Under the pieces are notes generated by a model. That model did no database searches. It had not been told where the DNA came from and saw only the letters and a list, made by a program, of their open reading frames with translations. The position numbers and the translations under genes are program-made. A DNA stretch of 64,000 nt from an uncultured Nesterenkonia sp. (lineage in GTDB: Bacteria > Actinomycetota > Actinomycetes > Actinomycetales > Micrococcaceae), in the NCBI GenBank assembly GCA_947494195.1, contig CANLUC010000001.1, forward strand, positions 124,001 to 188,000. Reading direction: 5' to 3'. Positions 25,799 through 34,188 of the stretch are shown here, one piece after another. Every line of letters starts with the position of its first letter. Positions within the stretch are counted from its first letter, which is position 1.

Positions 25799-26533
25799 AT
25801 GATGGACTCCCCCCATGCGTCTCATGACCTTGCGGCGGAGCTGACACAGGTCCTGCTCGAGGACCACGATGTCCCCTCCGTGCTGAAGTCCATCGCCGAG
25901 CTGGCTGCCCAGCAGCTCTCCGGTGATCGGACCGTCCTCTGCGGCATCATTCTCAAGCGTGCCAAGCGCAACACCGTCGTGGCGACCAGTTCCGCCGAGG
26001 CGCAGGCCATGGACGAGCACCAGGCCGGATTCGATGAGGGCCCCTGCCTGGAGGCGCAGAAGACCAACAGCGTGATCAGCGTCCCCGATGTCCGCTACGA
26101 GCAGCGCTGGCCGCAGTACATGGAAGAGGTCCGTGACCATGGACTGCGCAGCATCCTCGCCGTCCCGCTGACCGTGGGGACCACCTCGACAGCGGCGATG
26201 AACTTCTACGCGCGGGAGACCGGAGCGTTCACCGACGCCGAGATCGAGATCGCGGAGCGTTACACCGAGGTCGCCTCCCAGATGGTGGCCATCGCGCTGC
26301 GGATCGCCCGCTACGCCGAGGACGCCGAGGATCGCCGGGTGGCGATGGAGTCTCGCACCACGATCGACCTCGCGGTAGGCATCATCATGGCGCAGAACCG
26401 GTGCAGCCAGGACGAGGCGGTGCAGATCCTCAAATCCGCCTCGAACAACCGGAACATGAAAGTACGCGAACTCGCGGAGCAGATCACGCTGGCCGTGGGC
26501 CAGATGGCACCGGCCACGGCTTTCGAACCCTGA
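25799..26533 (+). CDS. GAF-ANTAR transcription antitermination regulator
   Basis: 244 residues. An N-terminal GAF domain (about 15-160; FDEGPCLEAQKTNSVISVPD and LRSILAVPLTVGTTSTAAMNFYA) senses a small ligand or light-dark/redox cue, and the C-terminal ANTAR domain (about 185-235; LAVGIIMAQNRCSQDEAVQILKSAS) binds paired RNA hairpins to prevent termination. The two domains are typical of actinobacterial stress regulators. GGAAGGAG precedes ATGATG at 25799. No ANTAR target hairpin pair was seen nearby; its regulon is probably elsewhere. Confidence 0.9.
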   Translation: MMDSPHASHDLAAELTQVLLEDHDVPSVLKSIAELAAQQLSGDRTVLCGIILKRAKRNTVVATSSAEAQAMDEHQAGFDEGPCLEAQKTNSVISVPDVRYEQRWPQYMEEVRDHGLRSILAVPLTVGTTSTAAMNFYARETGAFTDAEIEIAERYTEVASQMVAIALRIARYAEDAEDRRVAMESRTTIDLAVGIIMAQNRCSQDEAVQILKSASNNRNMKVRELAEQITLAVGQMAPATAFEP

Positions 26534-26540
26534 TCCGCGC

Positions 26541-26561
26541 CGGCTCTCACCCTGGGAGCCG
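26541..26561. terminator. Weak hairpin between convergent genes
   Basis: CGGCTC (26541-26546) and GAGCCG (26556-26561) form a 6-bp stem with a nine-base loop in the 36-base gap between the ANTAR gene and the convergent LRV-like gene. There is no T-run, so termination is only suggested by location. Confidence 0.3.
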
Positions 26562-26569
26562 TCATCCGA

Positions 26570-28216
26570 CTATGTGGTCGGGTAGTGTCCGCGCTCGGAG
26601 ATCTCGAAGCCGTTCCCGGTCAGCGCGTTGTAGCAGGAGACGCGGTCATCCAGGGAGACGCACGCCATGAATCCGTCGGTGGCGGCCTGGTCGACTCCGA
26701 GAGTCTCGCTACCCTCGTCGTCGACCGGGTTGCCGCAGTCCAGGTTCGCCGCGGCGTCCACAGTCATCAGGTAGGTCGTGCCATCATCGCAACCCTCCGG
26801 GGCCACGTATTCGTGCTCATAGGCGGTGCAGCGCAGCCCGTCGCCGAACTCGCAGGCGATGTTGCCATCCGGGGTGACGAAGGAGGACATGGTCGTCGCA
26901 GCGGAGATCGAGATCGAGCGGTTGACCCAGTCCGTGCCCACGGAGTCCATGGTCTCGGTCGCCGCACCGGCATCGGCTCCATTGCGCGCACCCTGGAACA
27001 CCGTGGCGGCATAGACCGGGGAGCATTCGGACTGCAGGTCCGCGAAGGTCTCTTCCATCATCGCGGCGTCCTCGCCGGTGAGCGCATCACCCTCGGCGCC
27101 CAGCGCGAGGAAATCGGTCACGCGGGAGGCATCGGCGGATTCCGACTGGCAGCTGGTGTCTGCGGCGAGCGTGGACACCGAGGTCCGCGCTTCGGCGAGC
27201 GCTTCCTCTGAAGGTCCCTGCTCCGCAGTCGGTTCCTCGGAGGGCTCCTCCTCGGTGGAAGCCTCCTCCGAGGGGTCCTCTTCCGGAGCCTCCTCGGAGG
27301 CGACGGGGGCGGGCTCGGCCACAGGCTCCTCCTCGCCGCCGAGGGTGGTGAACAGCAGCGCGCCGATGCCGAGGATGGCGACCAGCGCCAGCGCGACGCC
27401 GGCCAGCACCTTGGCCCCGGCACCCTTTCGTTTGGGCCGGGGCTGAGACGTCGGCGCCGCTCCGTACTGCGGGGCGGAGTAGGACCCTGAACCGACCTCG
27501 GGGCTGGCGGGCTGCGCTGCAGGATACGCGGGAGCCGCGTCGGCCGGAGCAGCAGCGTAGGCAGGAGCGGATGCTGGCGCCGGGGCCGGCTCGGGACGTC
27601 TGCCCAACGGTTCGAATCCCTGGGCTTCCGTGGACTCTCCCAGCGGAGGTGGAGTGGGGTGATCGGCGGGCGCAGGGTTCACCGGGTAGTCATAGGACTC
27701 CGACTCACTCGTCGGTTCAGGCGTGGGTTCAGGCGTGGGTGCGGACGCTGGTGCGGCCGAGGAAGCAGCGGCGGGCACCCCGAGGATCTCGGGTCCGCGG
27801 TCTGTCTGTGACTCCTGGGGGGACCCTGGCTCCTGCGAGTCGACGGGCTCCTGCGGGACACCTGATTCGTGCTCCGGCTGTGCCGGGAGGTTCGCGGTCT
27901 CCTCCTGATGCACCGGGATGTCATCGGTGTGGGGATCCCACATCTGGTGCAATGGATCCGTCTCTGCGGGCGAGGCGACGTGAGCGGTAAAGCGCCCCTC
28001 GGCGACGTCGGGACGCTGCGCAATGGCGGCGTCGATCGCAGGGTCTCCGAGCTGGCCGAGCGCCTCGACGAGCTCGGCATAAGCGCCCGGATTCGCCGCG
28101 ACGGCGGGGCGAAGCTGGGCATGGTGTTCGGCGATCCAGTGCAGCATCTCCCAGTCGGTGCGGGGGTCTGAGGCGAGTGCTGCGAGATCATCTGGGTCAG
28201 GGGTGTTGGTGCTCAC
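26570..28216 (-). CDS. Membrane protein with variant leucine-rich repeat (LRV-like) N-terminus and extracellular Cys domain
   Basis: 548 residues. N-terminal helical repeats (DDLAALASDPRTDWEMLHWIAEHH, LRPAVAANPGAYAELVEALGQLGDPAIDAAIAQR) resemble the LRV domain found at the start of many actinobacterial proteins. A long Pro/Glu/Ala-rich cytoplasmic linker follows, then one transmembrane helix (VLAGVALALVAILGIGALLFTTL, about 255-277), a Glu-rich stalk and a C-terminal extracellular domain with several Cys (AACEF, GLRC, EGCDDG, LDCG), perhaps disulfide-bonded. Function unknown. The GTG at 28216 lies seven bases from TATGCT (complement of 28224-28229), suggesting a leaderless start. Confidence 0.75.
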   Translation of the reverse strand: MSTNTPDPDDLAALASDPRTDWEMLHWIAEHHAQLRPAVAANPGAYAELVEALGQLGDPAIDAAIAQRPDVAEGRFTAHVASPAETDPLHQMWDPHTDDIPVHQEETANLPAQPEHESGVPQEPVDSQEPGSPQESQTDRGPEILGVPAAASSAAPASAPTPEPTPEPTSESESYDYPVNPAPADHPTPPPLGESTEAQGFEPLGRRPEPAPAPASAPAYAAAPADAAPAYPAAQPASPEVGSGSYSAPQYGAAPTSQPRPKRKGAGAKVLAGVALALVAILGIGALLFTTLGGEEEPVAEPAPVASEEAPEEDPSEEASTEEEPSEEPTAEQGPSEEALAEARTSVSTLAADTSCQSESADASRVTDFLALGAEGDALTGEDAAMMEETFADLQSECSPVYAATVFQGARNGADAGAATETMDSVGTDWVNRSISISAATTMSSFVTPDGNIACEFGDGLRCTAYEHEYVAPEGCDDGTTYLMTVDAAANLDCGNPVDDEGSETLGVDQAATDGFMACVSLDDRVSCYNALTGNGFEISERGHYPTT

Positions 28217-28332
28217 CGTCCCCAGCATACGTCGAGGTTCGGCCTGCAAGCCAAGGCAGAGGACCGGCCCAGCGCACTGACCTGCATGCGAAGATCCTCA
28301 AGTGCTTCTTGAAACCTGGTGTTTCCCTGAGC

Positions 28333-28360
28333 TTGTTACTATGCGCAGGATGGTTATAAC
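28333..28360 (+). promoter_or_regulatory. Promoter of the tagD pair
   Basis: TTGTTA (28333-28338), a 16-base spacer and TATAAC (28355-28360) form the most canonical promoter in the window, with a leader of about 52 bases before the ATG at 28419. AGGAG and GCGAAG lie just upstream of that ATG. Confidence 0.6.
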
Positions 28361-28418
28361 AGCCCTGGACCACATTCGTCCGGCGGCGCGCTGAGAGGTT
28401 AGGAGAAGTGACGCGAAG

Positions 28419-28877
28419 ATGAAGCGCATTCTCACGTACGGCACCTTTGACCTGCTTCATTGGGGTCACATCAACCTGCTCAAGCGCGCGCGAGCCCAGG
28501 GCGACTACCTGATCGTCGGCGCCAGCACCGACGAGTTCAACACCGCCAAGGGCGCACGCCGGCCCAGCTACCACCAGTTCGAGGTCCGCAAGACCATGCT
28601 CGAGGCCGTCCGCTATGTGGATCTGGTCATCCCGGAAGAGAGCTGGGAGCAGAAGATCGAGGACATCCGGCGCTTCCGCATCGACACCGTCGTCATGGGC
28701 GACAACTGGAAGGGCTCCGAGCGGTTCGAGCACCTGCGCCGCTTCGCCGATGTGGAGTTCCTGCCGCGGACCCCGGGCTTCTCCACCTCACAGATCCGCC
28801 GCGACCTCCTGGTCGACGCCGTGGCCCGCCCCGCCGAGGTCACAGTCGTCGAGGACTCCCAGATGGTCTCGCTCTGA
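28419..28877 (+). CDS. tagD: Glycerol-3-phosphate cytidylyltransferase (first copy)
   Basis: Makes CDP-glycerol from CTP and glycerol-3-phosphate for teichoic acid synthesis. 152 residues. Seen: YGTFDLLHWGHINLL with His14 and His17 (HxGH catalytic motif) and RTPGFSTSQIRRDLL at 117-131 (the RTxGxSTS CTP-binding motif). The length is slightly above Bacillus TagD because of a C-terminal tail. 35 bases separate it from a second copy. The close paralogue suggests that one copy may use a different polyol phosphate such as ribitol or erythritol phosphate (inference). Confidence 0.92.
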   Translation: MKRILTYGTFDLLHWGHINLLKRARAQGDYLIVGASTDEFNTAKGARRPSYHQFEVRKTMLEAVRYVDLVIPEESWEQKIEDIRRFRIDTVVMGDNWKGSERFEHLRRFADVEFLPRTPGFSTSQIRRDLLVDAVARPAEVTVVEDSQMVSL

Positions 28878-28912
28878 TCGTGCACCTTCCCGCCGCGAAG
28901 GCCCGCTGAGCC

Positions 28913-29434
28913 ATGCGCCGCGTCCTGACCTACGGCACCTATGACCTTCTGCACTGGGGCCATATTCGCCTGCTTCAGCGAGCCAAAGATCTCGGGGACT
29001 ACCTGATCGTGGCGCTGAGCACCGATGAGTTCAACGAGCTCAAGCCCGGCAAGAAGCCCAGCTACCACTCCTACGAAGTCCGCAAGATGATGCTCGAATC
29101 CATTCGCTTCGTGGACATGGTCGTCCCCGAGACCAGCTGGTCCCAGAAGGTCAACGACGTCCACGACCTCGACATCGACCTCGTCGTGATGGGCAGCGAC
29201 TGGGAGGGCTCCCCCCGCTTCGAGCACCTGCGCGATCACTGCGAACTGGTCTACCTCCCCCGCACCGAGGGCACCTCGACCAGCCAGATCCGCCGCGACC
29301 TGCTCTTCGAGGCGATCCAGTACAAGGCGGAGGCCGAGGCGGAGGAACAGGGGCATAAGCGCCAGGAGACCGCCCGGTTCGCCCCCATCCGGGACGATCA
29401 GCCCCACTTCCCGCCGCCCCCACGCCGGCACTGA
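28913..29434 (+). CDS. tagD: Glycerol-3-phosphate cytidylyltransferase-like enzyme (second copy)
   Basis: 173 residues, closely similar to the gene before it: YGTYDLLHWGHIRLL (HxGH motif), MGSDWEGSPRFEHL and RTEGTSTSQIRRDLL. Differences: GTY in place of GTF at the CTP site, and a charged Glu/His/Pro-rich C-terminal extension of about 25 residues. Likely a cytidylyltransferase of the TagD family; substrate may be glycerol-3-phosphate or another short polyol phosphate. The pair is probably one transcript, ending at the weak hairpin at 29455. Confidence 0.9.
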   Translation: MRRVLTYGTYDLLHWGHIRLLQRAKDLGDYLIVALSTDEFNELKPGKKPSYHSYEVRKMMLESIRFVDMVVPETSWSQKVNDVHDLDIDLVVMGSDWEGSPRFEHLRDHCELVYLPRTEGTSTSQIRRDLLFEAIQYKAEAEAEEQGHKRQETARFAPIRDDQPHFPPPPRRH

Positions 29435-29454
29435 GCGGCGCTAAGCCAAGAGAT

Positions 29455-29476
29455 GCCTGGCTGGGCTACGCCAGGC
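29455..29476. terminator. Hairpin between the convergent tagD and phosphatase genes
   Basis: GCCTGGC (29455-29461) and GCCAGGC (29470-29476) make a 7-bp stem with an eight-base loop. It overlaps the last codons of the convergent phosphatase gene. No T-run follows, so this is a tentative bidirectional terminator. Confidence 0.4.
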
Positions 29477-30212
29477 TGCTGAGCACCTCCGGGGAGAGGT
29501 TGAACATGCGCAGCTTCGCATAGGCCCGGATCTGCTCATCGGTGAGCGATCGGATCCGCTCGGTCGCTTCTTCCGGTGACTCCGAATCGTCCTGCCCACC
29601 CTTGGGAAGCGAGCTACTCAGCGGCCCGCCATGCAGCGGCACATCGATCACGCTGATCGCCCCGGCGGTCACCGAGATCACCCGGGTGCGGTCGATCAGT
29701 CCCAACGCTTCCAGCAGTGCCTTGATCGAGGTCCCATGGGAGACGACGACGGCGGTGCGCAGCGGGTACTTCTCATCGGCCGAAGGCGTAGCTGGAGCTT
29801 CCGCGGCTGCACGCACCACGTGGAAGAACCCTGCCGTCAGCCGCTCCACCAGGGCCTCAGGTGTTTCTCCGCCAGGCGGTGTTCCGTCTCCGGACTTCCA
29901 CGCTTTGTACAGCTCCACGTATTCGGCTTTGGCGTGCGCTGTCTTCATCCCTTCCCACTCCCCCAGGTGCTGCTCCGCGAAATCCTCGCGCGTCTCAGGG
30001 GTGAGGTCCAGGCCGAACTCGGCGAACGTCTGCGCGGTCCGCTCCAGCGTGGAGACGTATGCCTGAGTCGGATTCTGCGAACGGACGTAGCGTCCAGCGG
30101 CCCGAGCCTGGGCTCGGCCTGTCTCGGCAAGCTGGACCTGAGACTGTCCCTGCATGCGGTAGGTCTTGTTCCATTCCGTCTCGCCGTGGCGGACCAGCAG
30201 GATTCGAATCAC
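29466..30212 (-). CDS. Histidine phosphatase (phosphoglycerate mutase-like) family protein
   Basis: 248 residues. The RHG motif (LVRHGETEWNKTYRMQGQ) carries the phospho-accepting His, with Arg partners in YVSTLERTAQTF; the second catalytic His is in VVSHGTSIKALL. These are the four conserved residues of the superfamily. Members are phosphatases for sugar phosphates, nucleotides or cofactors. The start is GTG at 30212. A short TCACT-ttc-AGTGA palindrome lies at 30222-30234. It follows the GT29-like genes by 59 bases and may belong to the same transcript, where it could act on a sugar phosphate (inference). Confidence 0.87.
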   Translation of the reverse strand: MIRILLVRHGETEWNKTYRMQGQSQVQLAETGRAQARAAGRYVRSQNPTQAYVSTLERTAQTFAEFGLDLTPETREDFAEQHLGEWEGMKTAHAKAEYVELYKAWKSGDGTPPGGETPEALVERLTAGFFHVVRAAAEAPATPSADEKYPLRTAVVVSHGTSIKALLEALGLIDRTRVISVTAGAISVIDVPLHGGPLSSSLPKGGQDDSESPEEATERIRSLTDEQIRAYAKLRMFNLSPEVLSSLA

Positions 30213-30271
30213 AGTGTCGTGTCACTTTCAGTGAGAGGGTATAAAACAGGGTCAAAGCAGCCTCGGGCTCG

Positions 30272-32029
30272 TCAGCGCAGCCCGGAGCTGTGTTCCAACC
30301 GGTCAATGTACTCGGCCTCGGAGAGATTCAGCACCTCGGCGACAACCCCCTGTGGGTTTAGAATCCCGGTGGCGCAGAACGCCTGCATCAGCCGGCGCTC
30401 GAACACCAGGTCATGGACCATGACGATGTCATTGAGCGGGGAATGCGGACCGAAGCCACTGTGGGTGCGGTACCCGGGCGGGTAGTTGCGCTCTCCCGCG
30501 TAGAAGTCTGCACCGAACAGCGCGATCTCGGCAGGCGCGAACTGCAGCAGGTCATAGACCATCCGCTGCAGGCCCAGCGAGGTCCCGCGGAAGTAGAGCC
30601 CGAACTCGCTGCGGGTGAAGCGCAGCCAGTCGGGCTGCTCCTCCACCAGGGTGGCGTAGAAGGGCCGGGCTACCGCGAGCTTCAGTGACCCTGCTGCCAC
30701 CGCCTCTGGCGCATCCGCCCACATGGACCCCAGATCGCGGCCGTTGTAATAGGCGACGTCGGTGCGAGTGCCGGTCCGCCGGGCCTCCTCTTCGGAGACT
30801 TCCCCGCGAGCGCGGGTGCGCACCACGACGTCGTAGGTGTCGATGAGTTCGCCGAACTGCTCCTCGGCGGCAGCGGGTCCGACCACGGCGACCCGCTTGC
30901 CCTGCACCAAGCCCAGCATCGCGTCATCCCCGGACAGCGGGAACTCGGCACGGCGAGCGGCGGCATGGACCTGCAAGGGGCCGGCGTCACCGGTGAAGAG
31001 GGCGACGTCGGCGCGCAGCTTCGCGAGCTGGAGCCGGCTCAGGTCTGTGGCCGCGTCCACTGGAGGCCGGGCCGCGGCCCGGCTGGCCTTCCCCAGCTTT
31101 CCCAGCTGGGCGTAGCCGCCCAGGAGGTGCTTGAACCAGAGCGGTGACTCCAGCGGGATGCCGCCGAGCTCTTTGATCCGGTTCCTTGCCATGGCGTCCC
31201 GCAAAGCTGCGGCCACGCGGAAGCGGCGCAGGAACTGCAGCCGGACGATCAGCACCTCCAGCAGCAGTTGGTGCAGCCGGTGCGCCGTCCCCGCGACAGC
31301 CTCCAATGCAGCCTCGGCCTCGGCGAGGCTCTCCGCAGAAGGCTCCTGGTCAAACAGTGGCTCCACCCGCGCCCAGAACGCAGCATCCGCGAGTGGACCG
31401 CGACTGGGCTTCAGCTGTGCGGCGCCGGTCCAGATCAGCGGCCAGTCGAAGGTGGAGCGCGCCCCGGCGTTGATGATGCCCTCCACCGCGCGCAGGTCCT
31501 GCGGGTTCAGCTCCAGCGCCTGCTGGTACAGCCCCAGGGCCGTCTCGAACTGAGCCACATAGGGTTTGCGGTAGGCGGCCGCCAGGGCGACCAGCTTCGC
31601 AGCGGTGGGCTCGGCGGTCACGGCGGCGTCCATGAGCTCGAGTCCGCGCGTGGTCTCCCCCGCGGCGAACAGCGCCCGGCCCAGGCGCCACTGGGCCGCG
31701 GGATCGGAGGGGTCCGCAGCGTGCCGGCGCTCAGCAGACGTCAGCGACTCCGCCGAGCTGACCGGCCCGTAGATCAGTCCCGCAATCGGGTCATAGACCA
31801 GCCCGTGGTCGGCGCCGTCGTCGTCGGTGTTCACGGACTCGCGCAGCATCTGCGCCAGCAGTCCGCGGTAGGAGCCGGACTCCTCATCCTGCGCGCTCGG
31901 CTGGATCCTGCCGGCGGCACCCAGCACGCCACGCTGGCCACCGGGCAGCTCGGACACCCGACGCGCCCCGTATTTGATCACGGCGGCTGCGGCGATCTTC
32001 ACCCGCAGCCCATGCAGACTCAGCGCCAT
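30272..32029 (-). CDS. TPR protein with a GT29-like (sialyltransferase-fold) C-terminal domain, copy 1
   Basis: 585 residues. Positions 105-260 form TPR-like helical repeats (AQWRLGRALFAAGETTRGLELMDAA, TALGLYQQALELNPQDLRAV). The C-terminal ~210 residues show the GT29 order of motifs: an L-motif-like GKRVAVVGPA (377-386) followed by FGELIDTYDVVVRTR; TGTRTDVAYYNGRDL; an S-motif-like SLGLQRMVYDLLQFAPAEIA followed by LFGADFY; and HDLVFE (539-544), an HxxxxE as in the sialyltransferase VS motif. GT29 enzymes use CMP-sialic acid donors. No signal peptide or helix anchor is clear. The gene begins four bases after its paralogue's stop, so they are co-transcribed. Transferase activity is inferred, not shown. 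Confidence 0.7.
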   Translation of the reverse strand: MALSLHGLRVKIAAAAVIKYGARRVSELPGGQRGVLGAAGRIQPSAQDEESGSYRGLLAQMLRESVNTDDDGADHGLVYDPIAGLIYGPVSSAESLTSAERRHAADPSDPAAQWRLGRALFAAGETTRGLELMDAAVTAEPTAAKLVALAAAYRKPYVAQFETALGLYQQALELNPQDLRAVEGIINAGARSTFDWPLIWTGAAQLKPSRGPLADAAFWARVEPLFDQEPSAESLAEAEAALEAVAGTAHRLHQLLLEVLIVRLQFLRRFRVAAALRDAMARNRIKELGGIPLESPLWFKHLLGGYAQLGKLGKASRAAARPPVDAATDLSRLQLAKLRADVALFTGDAGPLQVHAAARRAEFPLSGDDAMLGLVQGKRVAVVGPAAAEEQFGELIDTYDVVVRTRARGEVSEEEARRTGTRTDVAYYNGRDLGSMWADAPEAVAAGSLKLAVARPFYATLVEEQPDWLRFTRSEFGLYFRGTSLGLQRMVYDLLQFAPAEIALFGADFYAGERNYPPGYRTHSGFGPHSPLNDIVMVHDLVFERRLMQAFCATGILNPQGVVAEVLNLSEAEYIDRLEHSSGLR

Positions 32030-32033
32030 GGGG

Positions 32034-34013
32034 TCACGCGCTCCGGGTGGTCAGCGCCGAGGAGGTCTCCAAACGCTGGATGTACTGCTCCTCGGTCAGC
32101 CCGAGCACCTCGCCGGCCACACCCTGCGCGTCGAGCACGCCGCTGGCGGCCATGGCCTTGGTGAGCCGGTGCTCGAAGGCGAGATCGTGGGCGAGCACCA
32201 CCTCGTTGACGATCGAGTACGGTCCCATCTGCTGGTCCTTCGCCGGGCGGTAGCCCTTGCCGAAGGCCTTCTGTCCGCTGAAGAAGTCGATGTTGAACAG
32301 GCTGACCTGCGCGGGGTGGAACTGCAGCACGTCGTAGAGGATCCGTCCGATCCCCATCGGCGGGCCGTGGAAGCCCAGCGAGTAGTCGTGGCTGTAGAAG
32401 CGCAGCCAGTCCGGCAGGTCCTCCCCGGCCGAGGCCATGCTCAGCCCGCGTCCGATCACCATCTGCAGCCGGCCTGCGTCCACGGCGGCGGAGGCCTCGT
32501 CGCGGAAGTCGTCGATGTCGCGTCCAGAGAAGTAGGCGATGTCGGTGCGGCTGCCCAGCCGGGCGCGCTGTTCCTCGTCGAACTCGGTCATCAGCCGGGG
32601 CCGGATGATGATGTCGTAGCCGTCGATCATCTCCCCGAGCCGGTCACCGGTATCGGCGGGGCCGACGACGGCGATCCGCTTGTCCCGGATGAGCGTCTCC
32701 ATCTGGGACTCCCCCGGCAGGGGCAGCTCGGCGCGGCGCTGCGCGGAGTAGTCCTGGTAGGGCGTGAGGTTGCCGCGGATCAGGTGGGTGTCGGCGGCCA
32801 TCTTCTCCAGCCGCTGGCGGTCCACCTCCTGGTAGGGCGTCCAGGGCATGGGGTCGATGAGCTTCAGCGCCTCGTCCTCGCGGCCGAGGTAGATCAGCGC
32901 GGAGAGCAGCTTTTGCCGGTGCCGGCTGTGTCCGGCGGAGCTGGTCCCCAACCAGGTCACGCTGCGTTGGGCGAGCTCGCGGCGCAGCGCGAAGGAGCTT
33001 TGCATCCGTTGCAGGAACTGGAGCCGGTAGACGATCAGTGAGGTGGTCGGCCAGGAGAGCCGCAGTCCGACGGCGTGGGCGGCGTCCAGCGCGGCGAGCG
33101 CCTCGTCGATCTGCTGCTCTTCGGGGGCGGCAGTGAAGAGTTCGCGCAGAGTGCGTGCCAGGTCCAGCTTCGCGGCGGTGTTGCGGCCGCGGGCGGATTC
33201 GAAGAGTTCGGCGCTGTGCCAGAGCCGCGGCCAGTCCTGGTCGGCGCGGCAGCCCATGATGATGACGCCGCGGAAGGCGGTGGGGCTGGTGGGTTTGAGC
33301 TTCAGCGCCTTCTCATAGGCGTCCAGCGAGCGGTCGTAGTCGGCGATGTGCGGCTTGCGGTAGGCCGAGCCCAGGTCGGTCCACCAGGTGGCGCGGTTCT
33401 GTCGCTCCAGCGCGCGCCCCATGAGGTCCAGGCCGACGGCGGCGTCGCCGTGCTCGAACTCCAGCTCGCCGCGCTCATGCAGGACGAAGGGGTTCTCCGG
33501 GTCCAGCTGCTCGGCGCGCGCCAGCGCCTCCCGGGCCTCCTCGGTGCGCGGCAGGGGTCCTTCGACCAGACCGGCCACCGGGTCATGGACGATGTGCCCG
33601 CCGGTGGCGCGCAGCAGGGAGCGGGCCAGGGCGACCCAGCGCAGCGAGGACTGCGGCTCCAGTTCCACGGCCCGCTGGCGCATGGCGAGCGCGGCGTCGT
33701 ACTTCTTGAGTTTGAAGTATTGCCCGGCGAGCCGCTCGAGCTTCTCGGCGTCCTGGGCGGTGTCGATGTCCAGGCGGGCCAGCAGAGCCGAGGCTCCACG
33801 CGGGTTGGCCTCCAGCAGCACGGTGGCCGCCTTGTCCTGGAAGCTGCCCACCGCCGAGCGCTCCCCCGTCATGGCCGTCTCCAGCTGGGAGGGGCCGAGG
33901 CGGGAGGTGGCAAGGACCGCCCGGGCCAGCGCGAGGTCAACTCCGGGGACGGCGGTGGCGGCACCGACGGTGCGTCGGCCGAGCTCAGCGGCGAAGACTA
34001 GTGGTTTCAGCAT
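32034..34013 (-). CDS. TPR protein with a GT29-like C-terminal domain, copy 2
   Basis: 659 residues from the ATG at 34013, a clear paralogue of the gene downstream. TPR-like helices run from about 90 to 340 (AGQYFKLKKYDAALAMRQRA, LDAYEKALKLKPTSPTAFRG). The GT29-like domain holds KRIAVVGPADTGDRLGEMID, GSRTDIAYFSGRDI, GPPMGIGRILYDVLQFHPAQ and HDLAFE (H610 and E615 counted from the in-frame GTG at 34016). TAGACT (complement of 34022-34027) ends eight bases before the ATG, giving a probable leaderless start. The coupled pair suggests a polymerase with two specificities, or two linkage types; this is inference. Confidence 0.7.
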   Translation of the reverse strand: MLKPLVFAAELGRRTVGAATAVPGVDLALARAVLATSRLGPSQLETAMTGERSAVGSFQDKAATVLLEANPRGASALLARLDIDTAQDAEKLERLAGQYFKLKKYDAALAMRQRAVELEPQSSLRWVALARSLLRATGGHIVHDPVAGLVEGPLPRTEEAREALARAEQLDPENPFVLHERGELEFEHGDAAVGLDLMGRALERQNRATWWTDLGSAYRKPHIADYDRSLDAYEKALKLKPTSPTAFRGVIIMGCRADQDWPRLWHSAELFESARGRNTAAKLDLARTLRELFTAAPEEQQIDEALAALDAAHAVGLRLSWPTTSLIVYRLQFLQRMQSSFALRRELAQRSVTWLGTSSAGHSRHRQKLLSALIYLGREDEALKLIDPMPWTPYQEVDRQRLEKMAADTHLIRGNLTPYQDYSAQRRAELPLPGESQMETLIRDKRIAVVGPADTGDRLGEMIDGYDIIIRPRLMTEFDEEQRARLGSRTDIAYFSGRDIDDFRDEASAAVDAGRLQMVIGRGLSMASAGEDLPDWLRFYSHDYSLGFHGPPMGIGRILYDVLQFHPAQVSLFNIDFFSGQKAFGKGYRPAKDQQMGPYSIVNEVVLAHDLAFEHRLTKAMAASGVLDAQGVAGEVLGLTEEQYIQRLETSSALTTRSA

Positions 34014-34188
34014 CACTTGCGAGTCTACTCAGCACAGGCTTCCACGCGAGGCGACACGGGAGGTCAGCGTGGGAGGTCAGCCCTGTAACCTGGGGTGAGT
34101 CCTCACCAGCGCCGGTGCCAGCTCCCGATCCCCTGCCCGCCAGCTCGCAGAGCTGACTCATGACGATGTGGAAAGACCGGAAGACGCC

